Source of the DNA: VBDM01 sp035317085
GTDB taxonomy: Bacteria > Pseudomonadota > Gammaproteobacteria > Burkholderiales > SG8-39
DNA: 64,000 bases
NCBI GenBank assembly: GCA_035317085.1
Contig: DATHHS010000216.1
Span: 1-64,000 of the forward strand
Direction: 5' to 3'
Each line of letters opens with the position of its first letter. The first letter of the stretch is position 1. The notes below the pieces were generated by a model. The model ran no database searches, was not told the DNA's origin, and saw only the letters and a program-made list of their open reading frames with translations. Shown here in pieces: positions 1-7,950 of the stretch. A program made the translations under genes and the position numbers.

Positions 1-329
1 CGATTGCGGATGAGATCGCGCGGAATCGCGGACAGATTGGCGTCGTTGAGCAGCATGGCGTGCAGGCTGAGAATCGACTTGATCTCCGCCGGCGCTCCGG
101 CGGGCACGCTCGCCTGTACCGCAGCGAGCTCCCCGCGGACCTGCGCGATGGCGTCGTCGAAACGCCCGAGCTCGGCGTCGATATCCTGAGGCGCAATGTC
201 GTAGTGGGCGACTTCCAGGCGCGCGCTCGAGACGAGGTGCGCGTGGCCGATCGCTATTCCGCCGGCGACGCCGGCTCCGTGCAGGGTGAAGCTCGCTCCG
301 ACGCCTGAGGAATTGTCGCCCGGCTTCAT
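1..329 (-). CDS. ptsI: Phosphoenolpyruvate-protein phosphotransferase (enzyme I), N-terminal part
   Basis: Enzyme I takes phosphate from PEP and passes it to HPr. Only the first ~109 codons lie in the window; the gene runs off the left edge, so the phosphorylated His and the PEP-binding barrel are not visible. The visible part starts with a short leader, then the typical GxGVAGGIAIGHAH opening of the family, followed by the helical HPr-binding region. The ATG at 329 lies 7 bases after the HPr stop, so it is translated with ptsH. The call rests on N-terminal similarity plus position directly behind HPr. Confidence 0.88.
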   Translation of the reverse strand, partial: MKPGDNSSGVGASFTLHGAGVAGGIAIGHAHLVSSARLEVAHYDIAPQDIDAELGRFDDAIAQVRGELAAVQASVPAGAPAEIKSILSLHAMLLNDANLSAIPRDLIRN

Positions 330-336
330 GCGAGCC

Positions 337-606
337 TCATTCCGCTTCCCCGAAGCGCTCGGCGATGAGCCGCACCACCGCAGCGAGCGCGCTTTCGGCG
401 TCCTCGCCGTCTGCTTCGATCGCGACGCGGCTGCCCTTGCCCGCGGCGAGCATCATGACGCCCATGATGCTCTTCGCGTTGACGCGCCGCCCGTTGCGCG
501 ACAGCCAGACCTCCGCGGCGAAACCGCTCGCGACCTGCGTGAGCTTGGCCGCGGCCCGCGCGTGCAGTCCCAGCTTGTTCACGATCTCAGCTTCGGCTTG
601 CGGCAT
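337..606 (-). CDS. ptsH: Phosphocarrier protein HPr
   Basis: HPr (89 aa, normal family length) is the small phosphate shuttle between enzyme I and EIIA proteins. His15 in NKLGLHARAAAKL is the phosphorylation site and Ser46 in NAKSIMG is the regulatory serine position used by HPr kinase. Its start overlaps the end of the upstream EIIA gene by 20 bases and ptsI follows after 7 bases, so the three are one unit. No sugar-specific EIIB/EIIC is in view, which fits the regulatory PTS found in many Betaproteobacteria. Confidence 0.96.
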   Translation of the reverse strand: MPQAEAEIVNKLGLHARAAAKLTQVASGFAAEVWLSRNGRRVNAKSIMGVMMLAAGKGSRVAIEADGEDAESALAAVVRLIAERFGEAE

Positions 607-1000
607 TACAGGCGTCCGTGTTCAGGTGAACTACCCCCTCGCAGCCACCGCTGACCGCCTTGTCGACCACGGTGGCGAGCGACTCTTCGCGATAGGTGAG
701 CGCCCGGATCAGCATGGGGAGGCTCGCGCCGGACACGCCTTCGACCTTGCCCCGCCGGAGCAAACGCGTGGCGATGTTCGAAGGCGTCGCTCCCAGGATA
801 TCGGTGAGCACCAGCACGCCGTGCCCGCTGTCCAGCTGGCGCACCAGATCTTCGGCCTGGGGAAAGATGGCGTCGGGATCGTCGTGGATCGTCACGCCGA
901 CCTGGCGCACCTGCAGCGGACGCTTGCCCAGCACATGGCTGGCACCGTGGATGAGGGCCTCGCCGAATGCGCCGTGCGAAATGATCAGGATTCCAACCAT
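587..1000 (-). CDS. PTS EIIA component, mannose type
   Basis: This 137 aa protein matches the mannose-family EIIA domain: it opens MVGILIISHGAFG, with His9 as the phosphoacceptor, and contains the family stretch VLVLTDILGATPSNIA. A free-standing EIIA with HPr and enzyme I but no EIIB/C permease is usual in Betaproteobacteria, where it is thought to be regulatory rather than for sugar uptake. It begins 11 bases after gshB and overlaps ptsH by 20 bases, so expression is coupled. Confidence 0.9.
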   Translation of the reverse strand: MVGILIISHGAFGEALIHGASHVLGKRPLQVRQVGVTIHDDPDAIFPQAEDLVRQLDSGHGVLVLTDILGATPSNIATRLLRRGKVEGVSGASLPMLIRALTYREESLATVVDKAVSGGCEGVVHLNTDACNAASRS

Positions 1001-1011
1001 GAAAGTCCTTT

Positions 1012-1953
1012 TCAGCGAGCCGCGGACTCCAGCGCATCGAGAAACATCCCGGCGACGTCGAAGCCGGATTGCTGGGTGATTTCCTGGAAGCAGGTGGGGC
1101 TGGTGACGTTGATTTCGGTCAGGTAATCGCCGATCACGTCCAGGCCCACCAGCAGCAGGCCCTGGCGCGCGAGCTCCGGCCCGAGCGCGTTGGCGATCTC
1201 AAGGTCGCGTTTGGAAAGAGGCTTGGCGACGCCGGTGCCACCCGCAGCGAGATTGCCGCGCGTTTCCCCTGCCTTGGGAATGCGCGCAAGACAATGCGGC
1301 ACGGGTTTCCCGGCGATCAGCAGGATGCGCTTGTCGCCGTCGCGGATCTCCGGGATATAGCGCTGCGCCATGACCGATTTCTGCCCGTCGCGGGTAAGCG
1401 TCTCGACAATGACGTTGCGGTTGGGATCGGCCGCGGCGACGCGGAACACCGATTGCCCGCCCATGCCGTCGAGCGGTTTCAGCACCGTGTCGCGCTGGAC
1501 GTCGATGAATTCCCCGAGCTGCGAAGCCAGGCGTGTCACCAGGGTCGGCGCGGCGAACTGGGGGTATTTTGCGATGGCGAGTTTTTCGTTGTGATCGCGG
1601 ATCGCACGGGGATCGTTGAATACTTTCGCACCGTCGCGCTGCGCGAGCTCCAGGAGCCAGGTGCTGGCGACATACTCCGTGTCGAAAGGCGGATCCTTGC
1701 GCATCAGCACCGCGTCGAATTCCGCGAGCGGCGTTTCTTTCGCCGCCGCCGTCTCGTACCAGGAATCCTTCTTGCCGGTGATCGTCAGGCGGCAACTTTC
1801 GCCGAGGACGCGGCCGCCTTTCCACATCAGGCTTTCCTGGAGCATGAAGTGGAGCTCGTGCCCGCGCTTGGCCGCCCCGACCATCATCGCGTAGGTCGAG
1901 TCCTTGTAAATCTTGAACGAGGGCAGCGGGTCGGCGATGAAGGCGATTTTCAT
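1012..1953 (-). CDS. gshB: Glutathione synthetase
   Basis: Catalyses the ATP-dependent addition of glycine to gamma-glutamylcysteine, the second step of glutathione synthesis, in the cytoplasm. 313 aa, the normal bacterial length. The N-terminus MKIAFIADPLPSFKIYKDST is the GshB signature and the ATP-grasp region includes DTVLKPLDGMGGQSVF and GLDVIGDYLTEINVTSPT near the C-terminus. Lies between the TRAP genes and the EIIA gene on the same strand with short gaps (48 and 11 bases); the linkage gshB-EIIA-HPr-EI is common in Betaproteobacteria. Confidence 0.96.
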   Translation of the reverse strand: MKIAFIADPLPSFKIYKDSTYAMMVGAAKRGHELHFMLQESLMWKGGRVLGESCRLTITGKKDSWYETAAAKETPLAEFDAVLMRKDPPFDTEYVASTWLLELAQRDGAKVFNDPRAIRDHNEKLAIAKYPQFAAPTLVTRLASQLGEFIDVQRDTVLKPLDGMGGQSVFRVAAADPNRNVIVETLTRDGQKSVMAQRYIPEIRDGDKRILLIAGKPVPHCLARIPKAGETRGNLAAGGTGVAKPLSKRDLEIANALGPELARQGLLLVGLDVIGDYLTEINVTSPTCFQEITQQSGFDVAGMFLDALESAAR

Positions 1954-2001
1954 CTGACGAAGCTTAACGCAAGCCGTGCTGCGCGTCAGGCGCGCGCCCG
2001 A

Positions 2002-3291
2002 CTAACCCGGGACCTTGTATATGGTATCGGGCAGCCAGGTCGCAATCTGGGGCACGTAGGTGACCAGCAGCAGGTACAACACCATCACGACGATCCACGG
2101 CGCGAACGCGACGGTCGTCTCGGTGAGCCCCATCTTGGCGATGCCGCTCGCGACGTAGAGATTGAGGCCCACCGGCGGATGGATCAGGCCGACCTCCATG
2201 TTGATGGTCATGACGATGCCGAAGTGGATGGGGTCGACGCCGAGCTTCATCGCCACCGGAAAGAGGATGGGCGCGAGCAGGAGCACGATCGAGGAGGGTT
2301 CCATGAAGTTGCCCGCGATCAGGAGCAGGATATTGACCCCGAGCAGGAACATCCAGGTGGACAGGTGCTCGTCGATGATCCACTGCGCCATCGCCTGCGG
2401 AATGTTTTCCGAGGTGAGCAGGAACGAGAACAGGATCGCGTTGGTGATGATGTACAAGAGCATCGCGCTCATGTTGGCCGAAGCCAGCAGGACTTTGGGC
2501 ACCTCGGAGAGCTTGAGGTCCTTGTAGACGAACACGGCGATGAAAAAGGCGTATACCGCGCTCACCGCCGCGGCCTCGGTCGGCGTGAACACGCCGCCGT
2601 AGATGCCGCCGATCACCACCACGATCAGCAAGAGGCCCCAGATCGCGTCCCAGAACGCCGCCCAGATCTCCTTCAAGCTGGCGCGCTGCATGCGCGGATA
2701 GTCGCGGCGCCGGGCGATGACCCAGGTGATCCCCATCAGGAGCGCGGCGAGCAGGATGCCCGGCACGATGCCGGCGATGAAGAGCTTTCCGACGCTGGTG
2801 TTGGTGGACACGGAGTAGATCACCATCACGATCGAAGGCGGAATCAGGATTCCGAGCGCGCCTGCGGTGCCGATCGCGCCCACGCCGAACTTGCGCGGAT
2901 AACCCTGCTTTTCCATCGCCGGAATGAGAATGGTGCCGATCGCCACCACCGTGGCGGGGCTCGAACCCGATACCGCGGCGAACAGCGCGCAGGCGAACAC
3001 GCCCGCCATGGCCAAGCCCCCGTGCAGGTGGCCGACCAGCGCGGTGGCGAAGCGGATCATGCGCCGCGCCACGCCGCCGTGAGTGAGAAAGGTTCCGGCG
3101 AGGATGAAAAATGGGATCGCCATGATCGCGAACTGGTCCAGGCCGGTGAAGAGCCGCTGCGAGACCAGTTCCGCGGGCAGATCGGTCATGAAGAAAAGAA
3201 AGGTGAGCACCGTGAGGCCGAGTGCGATCGAGATCGGCATGCCGGTCAGCATGAGCAGGATCAGCAGGATGAAAATGATCCAGCCGTTCAC
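2002..3291 (-). CDS. dctM: TRAP transporter large permease (DctM family)
   Basis: The 12-TM-class membrane subunit that couples sodium or proton flux to uptake of an organic acid. 429 aa from a GTG start whose codon overlaps the dctQ stop (GTGA, 3288-3291). That start gives an N-terminus beginning directly with a hydrophobic helix; longer versions add low-complexity sequence read from dctQ in another frame. Family stretches include FAAVSGSSPATVVAIGT, GALGILIPPSI and MEVGLIHPPVGLNLYV. The substrate cannot be read from sequence. Confidence 0.95.
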   Translation of the reverse strand: MNGWIIFILLILLMLTGMPISIALGLTVLTFLFFMTDLPAELVSQRLFTGLDQFAIMAIPFFILAGTFLTHGGVARRMIRFATALVGHLHGGLAMAGVFACALFAAVSGSSPATVVAIGTILIPAMEKQGYPRKFGVGAIGTAGALGILIPPSIVMVIYSVSTNTSVGKLFIAGIVPGILLAALLMGITWVIARRRDYPRMQRASLKEIWAAFWDAIWGLLLIVVVIGGIYGGVFTPTEAAAVSAVYAFFIAVFVYKDLKLSEVPKVLLASANMSAMLLYIITNAILFSFLLTSENIPQAMAQWIIDEHLSTWMFLLGVNILLLIAGNFMEPSSIVLLLAPILFPVAMKLGVDPIHFGIVMTINMEVGLIHPPVGLNLYVASGIAKMGLTETTVAFAPWIVVMVLYLLLVTYVPQIATWLPDTIYKVPG

Positions 3292-3845
3292 GGCCGCGCC
3301 TCCGTGGCCAGACCCTCGACCTGCGCCTGGCTGTGCGAGGGCAGCTCGCCGGTGCGGCGGAAGCGCCATGCGACCTGCAGGAAGCGGTAGCACATGAGGG
3401 AGGAGCCGAGCGGCACCGCGAGATAGACGATCCACATCGGCAGCTCGAGATCGGGCGAAACCTGCCCGGTGCCGACCATGCGCGAGACGAACATTCCGCC
3501 GAGAACGGCGATCGCGCCGGTGAAAAACGCGCCCGCGAGGAGATCGAAGGTGACCCAGAAGCGGCGCTTGGGCGGCGCGAGCAGCCGCACCAGAACGTCA
3601 ACACCGACGTGAATGCCGGTGCGCACGCCGTAGGCCGCGCCGAACTTCGCCATCCAGATGAAGAGGTAAATGCACAGCTCCTGCGCCCAGGTCAGATTGA
3701 TGTGCTGCGTGTAATTCCAGATCCAGGGAATGTCGGCGGAGTAGCGATACACCACCGAAATGAAAATCACGCCCGTCGCGAGCGCCATGAAGCTCGCGAC
3801 GAGCCATTCCTCGAGATGATCGAGGACGCGGTTGAACGTGCGCAT
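3288..3845 (-). CDS. dctQ: TRAP transporter small permease (DctQ family)
   Basis: 185 aa protein with four predicted membrane helices (about residues 15-35, 52-72, 95-117, 137-157), the standard size and topology of DctQ. It sits between the binding protein and the large permease, 38 bases after dctP, and shares a 4-base GTGA overlap with dctM, indicating translational coupling. The hydrophilic tail (about residues 165-185) is rich in Glu, Arg and Gln. Function follows from family and operon position. Confidence 0.92.
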   Translation of the reverse strand: MRTFNRVLDHLEEWLVASFMALATGVIFISVVYRYSADIPWIWNYTQHINLTWAQELCIYLFIWMAKFGAAYGVRTGIHVGVDVLVRLLAPPKRRFWVTFDLLAGAFFTGAIAVLGGMFVSRMVGTGQVSPDLELPMWIVYLAVPLGSSLMCYRFLQVAWRFRRTGELPSHSQAQVEGLATEARP

Positions 3846-3883
3846 GAGGACGCTCCGCGACAGCCGGCTGCCGTGTCAGCCGG

Positions 3884-4888
3884 CTATTTTTTCGCCGACG
3901 ATTGCGCGACTGTTTTTTCTATGGCCTGCAGCGTGTCCTTGCCGACGACGCCCTCGTACTCCTGGTAGAGCGGCAGCATCGCCTTGCGCCACACCGCCTT
4001 TTCCGCGGGCGGCAGCACGTAGACTTCCGTAGTCCTGGCCGCCTTGATTTTCGCGATCGCGTCGTCGTTTTCCTTCTTGGCGATCTCCCAGACGTACTGG
4101 GTCGACTCCGCCATCGCTTCGGAGAGGCTCTTGCGGATATCGGCCGGCAGGCCGTCCCAGAATTTCTTGTTGACGACCACCGCATACATGACCACGCCGT
4201 GGTCGGACATCGTCATGTACTTCTGCACTTCGTGCATCTTCTGCGTGTACTTGTTGGACGGCGTATTTTCTTCGCCGTCCACGACACCTTGTTGTAGCGC
4301 GGTGTACACCTCCGAGAAAGCCATCACCTGCGGAATCGCGCCGAAGGCCTTGATCTCGCCCTCGAGAATCTTGGAGGACTGGATGCGGATCTTCATGCCC
4401 TTGAAGTCGTCGAGCTTCTTGAGCGGCTTGTTGGCGGTGAATTCCTTGAAGCCGTTGAACCAGTAGGCGAGGCCGGTGATGCCCTTGGGCTCGAGCAGCT
4501 TGAAGAGCTCTGTGCCGACCGGGCCTTTCACAACCCTTTCGAGCGAGCCTTCGTCGGGGAACATGTAGGGCAGATCGAACACCTCGAACTTGCGCACGCC
4601 CAGCGGCCCGAACTTCGACACCGAGGGCGCGAGCATCTGCACCGCGCCCAGTTGCAGCGCCTCGAGTTCCTCGCGGTCCTTGTAGAGCTGGCTGTTGGGA
4701 TAGATCTCGACCTTCACGCGGCCCTTGGTCTTGGCTTCGGCCAGTTCCTTGAACTTGATCGCACCCTTGCCCTTGGGCGTATCGTCGGTCACGACGTGAC
4801 TGAACTTGAGGATGATGGGCTGCTGCGCCTGCGCTCCGCTGACCAGTGCGAGAGCCATTGCCGCGACTGCCAGTTGCGTAAGTCTCAT
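3884..4888 (-). CDS. dctP: TRAP transporter periplasmic binding protein (DctP family)
   Basis: Captures the substrate in the periplasm for the DctQM permease. 334 aa with a signal peptide (MRLTQLAVAAMALALVSG, cleavage probably after AQA). The mature part starts with PIILKFSHVV, the DctP pattern, and the conserved substrate arginine is in FKGMKIRIQSS; the VYTALQQGVVDGEENTP hinge stretch is also typical. The ligand is probably a C4-dicarboxylate or related carboxylate, but specificity cannot be set. First TRAP gene, 46 bases after a VOC gene. Confidence 0.95.
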   Translation of the reverse strand: MRLTQLAVAAMALALVSGAQAQQPIILKFSHVVTDDTPKGKGAIKFKELAEAKTKGRVKVEIYPNSQLYKDREELEALQLGAVQMLAPSVSKFGPLGVRKFEVFDLPYMFPDEGSLERVVKGPVGTELFKLLEPKGITGLAYWFNGFKEFTANKPLKKLDDFKGMKIRIQSSKILEGEIKAFGAIPQVMAFSEVYTALQQGVVDGEENTPSNKYTQKMHEVQKYMTMSDHGVVMYAVVVNKKFWDGLPADIRKSLSEAMAESTQYVWEIAKKENDDAIAKIKAARTTEVYVLPPAEKAVWRKAMLPLYQEYEGVVGKDTLQAIEKTVAQSSAKK

Positions 4889-4934
4889 GATGTCCCTCCT
4901 ATGTGGTGCCGTTTCTCCCGTTTGAAACGCAGGC

Positions 4935-5315
4935 TCAGGCGGCCTGCTCCGAAATCTCGACCAGGTTGCCGTCCGGATCGCGTACGTACACCGAACGGAT
5001 CGGCCCCTGCGCGCCGGCTTTCATCACCGGCCCCTCTATGATAGACAGCTTGCACGCGGCGAGGCGCGCGATCACGTCCTCGAGCGGCACCGCCGCGATG
5101 AAGCAGATGTCGAGCGTGCCCGGCGCGGCAAGCGTCGCCCTGGGCTCGAACTCCTTTCCCTTTTCGTGGAGATTGATTTTCTGCCTGCCGAACTTGAGCG
5201 CCATCCGGCCTTCGCCGAAGCGCTCGAACTTCATGCCGAGCACCCGCGTGTAGAAGTCGATGCATTGCTCGGTGCGGGCCGTGGTGAGGACGATGTGGTC
5301 GAGATGATCGATCAC
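4935..5315 (-). CDS. VOC (glyoxalase/dioxygenase superfamily) protein
   Basis: 126 aa single-domain vicinal-oxygen-chelate protein. Candidate metal ligands are His7 in IDHLDHIVL, a mid-protein His in KINLHEKG and the late Glu in DPDGNLVEIS; FYTRVLGM is the usual VOC stretch. I chose GTG at 5315 because a GGAG ribosome site lies 9 bases upstream; an in-frame TTG at 5330 lacks room for one, as a palindromic element ends at 5333. It leads the TRAP operon, so it may act on the imported compound; the reaction is unknown. Confidence 0.85.
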   Translation of the reverse strand: MIDHLDHIVLTTARTEQCIDFYTRVLGMKFERFGEGRMALKFGRQKINLHEKGKEFEPRATLAAPGTLDICFIAAVPLEDVIARLAACKLSIIEGPVMKAGAQGPIRSVYVRDPDGNLVEISEQAA

Positions 5316-5332
5316 GGCAGATTGCTCCAATT

Positions 5333-5418
5333 AAAACCGGGGACAGACCACGTTTATATGCCGTGGGAGTGAAACGAGCGAAGTGGGATTCAGAAAAACG
5401 TGGTCTGTCCCCGGTTTT
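5333..5418. repeat. REP-like palindromic element (23-bp inverted repeat)
   Basis: Two perfect 23-bp arms, 5333-5355 and 5396-5418, flank a 40-bp centre. The arm core is CCGGGGACAGACCACG. From memory, this motif is common around REP-associated (RAYT, Y1) tyrosine transposases in Betaproteobacteria; no transposase is present here, so it would be a non-autonomous copy. It fills the gap between the cytochrome stop (5439) and the VOC ribosome site (~5324-5328), so it could form a strong hairpin in either transcript. Confidence 0.8.
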
Positions 5419-5438
5419 ATTCGGCTAGGCGCGCGGGC

Positions 5439-6239
5439 TCATTTGACCGCGGCGACCATGTAATCTACCGCTGCCTTCACCTCTGCATCGGACAGGGTGA
5501 GGTTGCCGCCTCTGGGCGGCATCGCGCCGAGGCCCTTGAGCGCATTCTCGTACAGATGCTCGGTGCCGTGCATGAGGTGCATGCTCCACGCCGCCTTGTC
5601 GCCGAACTTCGGCGCGTTCGCGACACCGGCGCCATGGCACGCGATGCAGGTGGCATCGTAGATTTTCTTACCGTCCGCTTTGCCTGCCGCGCCCTGCACG
5701 TTGCTCGCCGTGCTTTGCGCCTTGCCCGCAGCGCCCGGTGCTTCGATCGCCGGTTCCTTGAATTTCGCGCCGGCCGCGTTCGCCATGAACACCACCGCGC
5801 GCTCCACCTCGACGTCGGAGAGGTCCGATGCGCCGCCGCGCGGAGGCATCGCGCCCTGGCCTTTCAGCGCCACCTGGACGAGCTTTTTCTGGCCCTCGGC
5901 CAGGCGCCGCGCCCAATCGCGCCGATCGCCGAATTTCGGCGCCTTGGCCACCCCGGTCGCGTGGCAGGCCGTGCAGACGGACTTGTATATCTCTTCCCCG
6001 GTCTTGAGGACTTTGCTCCCCGGTCCCGCGATGCGCATATTGCTTTCGGCGACCGGCTTGATGCGCTTCCCGACTTCCTCCAGCGACATCGCCGGGCTGT
6101 CCTTGTCGTAGACCCGTCCGCTCGAGGCGAGTTTTGCGAGCATCACGATGATGATGATCGGAACGACGAACGACAGCACCAGGACGGTGACGAGCTGCTT
6201 GGGAGTCTTGATCAGGGATTCGTGCGCGTTTCCGCTCAT
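5439..6239 (-). CDS. Membrane-anchored diheme cytochrome c (c5-like)
   Basis: 266 aa. One N-terminal membrane helix (about residues 15-37) anchors the protein, followed by two cytochrome c domains with heme motifs CTACH (89-93) and CIACH (198-202) and later methionines in GAMPPRGG as likely sixth ligands. An Ala/Gly-rich linker (about 165-190) joins the near-identical domains, so they look like an internal duplication. Probably a periplasmic electron carrier to a terminal oxidase; the partner is not in the window. Start ATG 6239; a promoter lies at 6273-6301. Confidence 0.9.
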   Translation of the reverse strand: MSGNAHESLIKTPKQLVTVLVLSFVVPIIIIVMLAKLASSGRVYDKDSPAMSLEEVGKRIKPVAESNMRIAGPGSKVLKTGEEIYKSVCTACHATGVAKAPKFGDRRDWARRLAEGQKKLVQVALKGQGAMPPRGGASDLSDVEVERAVVFMANAAGAKFKEPAIEAPGAAGKAQSTASNVQGAAGKADGKKIYDATCIACHGAGVANAPKFGDKAAWSMHLMHGTEHLYENALKGLGAMPPRGGNLTLSDAEVKAAVDYMVAAVK

Positions 6240-6272
6240 TTCCGGAGCCTCGGGCGGCGTAGAAGAGCGCGC

Positions 6273-6301
6273 ATTATATAACCTCAGTCGGCCGCCGTCA
6301 G
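6273..6301 (-). promoter_or_regulatory. Sigma-70 type promoter for the cytochrome gene
   Basis: On the minus strand a perfect TATAAT (6273-6278) is preceded, with a 17-base spacer, by CTGACG (6296-6301), four of six matches to the -35 consensus. It points at the cytochrome start 34 bases downstream. Confidence 0.6.
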
Positions 6302-6390
6302 ATGGCGACAAGCTTGCCGCCGTTTTCTCGAAGGCCGATAATCCATGGCCGACCGGAGACCTCGCGGCTCTGCGACCGTACCGCCTTCCC

Positions 6391-7233
6391 ATGATCGATC
6401 CCCTCCTCCTCGAAGAACTGATCGACTCGGCGCTCGCCGAGGACATCGGGTTTTGCGACCTCACCTCGGAGCTGGTGATCCCCGAGGAGGCGCGCGCCGA
6501 GCTCGCTCTCAACGCGCGCCAGGATCTGGTCGTGGCCGGAGTTGGCGTCGCTGCGCGGGTGTTCCGCCGCCGCGTGCCGGAGTGCCGCATCGATCTGCGG
6601 GTCAAGGACGGCGAGCGCGTCAAGGCAGGCGCCGCGATGGGACGGGTGGAAGGTCCGGCGCGCGGGCTGCTCGCCGTCGAGCGCACCGCCCTGAATTTTC
6701 TTCAGCACCTCTCCGGAGTCGCGACGCTCACGGCGCAGTACGTCGAACGCATCGCGGGCACGCGCGCGGTGCTGATCGACACGCGCAAGACGACGCCGGG
6801 CCTGCGCGCGCTGGAGAAGCACGCCGCGCAGATGGGTGGCGCGCGCAACCACCGCCTGCGCCTGGACGACGGCGTGCTGATCAAGGACAACCACATCAGC
6901 GTCTGCGGCTCGATCGCCGTTGCTGTTCAGCGCGCGCGCTCCGGCGTTCCCGTGCTGACGAAGATCGAGGTCGAATGCGACACCCTCGAACAGGTAAAGG
7001 AAGCGCTCCAGGCCGGCGCCGACATGATCCTGCTCGACAACATGAGTCCCGATGAGCTGCGCAAGGCGGTCGCGCTCTCCGGCGGCCGCGTGCCGCTCGA
7101 GGCCTCGGGCGGAGTGCGGCTGGAAACGATCCGCGCCATCGCGGAGACCGGCGTCGATTTCATTTCGGTCGGCCGCATCACGCAATCCGCGCCCGCCGTG
7201 GATATCGGCCTGGACGCGGTGATACGGGTCTAG
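6391..7233 (+). CDS. nadC: Nicotinate-nucleotide pyrophosphorylase (carboxylating)
   Basis: Converts quinolinate and PRPP to nicotinate mononucleotide, the entry to NAD from de novo synthesis. 280 aa, normal length when started at ATG 6391 (MIDPLLLEELIDSAL); the open frame continues upstream but into the divergent promoter region. Family markers: LAEDIGFCDLT, the RKTTPGLRALEKHA substrate loop, DDGVLIKDNH and the barrel end SGGVRLETI. One base separates its TAG from the next ATG, so the two genes are likely co-transcribed. Confidence 0.96.
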   Translation: MIDPLLLEELIDSALAEDIGFCDLTSELVIPEEARAELALNARQDLVVAGVGVAARVFRRRVPECRIDLRVKDGERVKAGAAMGRVEGPARGLLAVERTALNFLQHLSGVATLTAQYVERIAGTRAVLIDTRKTTPGLRALEKHAAQMGGARNHRLRLDDGVLIKDNHISVCGSIAVAVQRARSGVPVLTKIEVECDTLEQVKEALQAGADMILLDNMSPDELRKAVALSGGRVPLEASGGVRLETIRAIAETGVDFISVGRITQSAPAVDIGLDAVIRV

Positions 7234-7234
7234 C

Positions 7235-7828
7235 ATGGCCAGGCATTCGGTCTGCCTTTTCTGCTCGGCGATCGAGAATCTGCCGGCGGCGGCGCGCGAG
7301 CTCGCCGCGGAATTCGGCGCGGCATGCGCGGCGCGGGGCTTTCGCCTGGTCTATGGCGGAAGCGGCCGGGGATTGATGGGAATCGCCGCGCGCGCGGCCG
7401 CCGCGGCGGGCGGCGAAGTGCTCGGCATCATGCCGCGCCATCTCATGCGCCCGGAGCACGCCGCGGCCGACCTCGGTACGCTGAAAATCGTGGAGACACT
7501 CGCCGAGCGCAAACAGTTGATGACCGACTCAGCCGATCTCTTCGTCGCCCTGCCCGGCGGCATCGGGACGCTGGACGAGCTGCTGGAAATGCTCACGATG
7601 AACGACCTCGGCCTGCAGGACAAGCCCGTGATCCTGTGCGCGACTGATGGTTTCTGGCAGCCCTTCATGACGATGATCGAGCGCTTCCGCGCGTACGGCG
7701 TGCTGCGGCCTAGCGTCGAGCGCACGCTGCGCATTACCTCCTCAGTCGAGGAGGCCATGCGCGTCATCGAGGACCATTTGTCATCCGCCACCCGGCCGGG
7801 GCCGGCCGCCGCATCGGGCAGTGTATAA
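7235..7828 (+). CDS. LOG family protein (nucleoside 5'-monophosphate phosphoribohydrolase)
   Basis: 197 aa member of the TIGR00730/LOG group, which cleaves ribose-5-phosphate from cytokinin nucleotides or AMP-like substrates. Markers are VYGGSGRGLMG and the catalytic PGGIGTLDEL (PGGxGTxxE) motif. It starts one base after the nadC stop. Its TAA stop lies inside the TATAAT of the promoter for the downstream tRNA gene. Whether this member makes cytokinin or only recycles nucleotides cannot be told. Confidence 0.92.
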   Translation: MARHSVCLFCSAIENLPAAARELAAEFGAACAARGFRLVYGGSGRGLMGIAARAAAAAGGEVLGIMPRHLMRPEHAAADLGTLKIVETLAERKQLMTDSADLFVALPGGIGTLDELLEMLTMNDLGLQDKPVILCATDGFWQPFMTMIERFRAYGVLRPSVERTLRITSSVEEAMRVIEDHLSSATRPGPAAASGSV

Positions 7829-7829
7829 T
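7824..7829 (+). promoter_or_regulatory. -10 box of the tRNA-Arg gene
   Basis: Perfect TATAAT ending 11 bases before the mature tRNA. It overlaps the stop codon of the LOG gene. No convincing -35 box is seen at the right distance, where the sequence is GC-rich. Confidence 0.5.
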
Positions 7830-7840
7830 TTTTCTTCCCC

Positions 7841-7916
7841 GCGCCCGTAGCTCAGGGGATAGAGTGATGGCCTCCGAAGCCATAGGTCGCGCGTTCGATT
7901 CGCGCCGGGCGCGCCA
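7841..7916 (+). tRNA. tRNA-Arg (anticodon CCG)
   Basis: 76-base cloverleaf. The acceptor arm GCGCCCG pairs with CGGGCGC (7906-7912), followed by discriminator G and an encoded CCA end. The anticodon stem ATGGC/GCCAT holds loop CTCCGAA, giving anticodon CCG, which reads CGG arginine codons. The T arm GCGCG/CGCGC has loop TTCGATT. Confidence 0.95.
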
Positions 7917-7950
7917 CACCGATTCCGTTCGCTTGCGCGCAGAGGTTGCG

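Noticed and set aside
1069..3390. Long plus-strand open frame opposite gshB and dctM.
   Set aside because: It is a shadow frame of GC-rich minus-strand genes: Arg/His/Asp-rich, no domain, no ribosome site.
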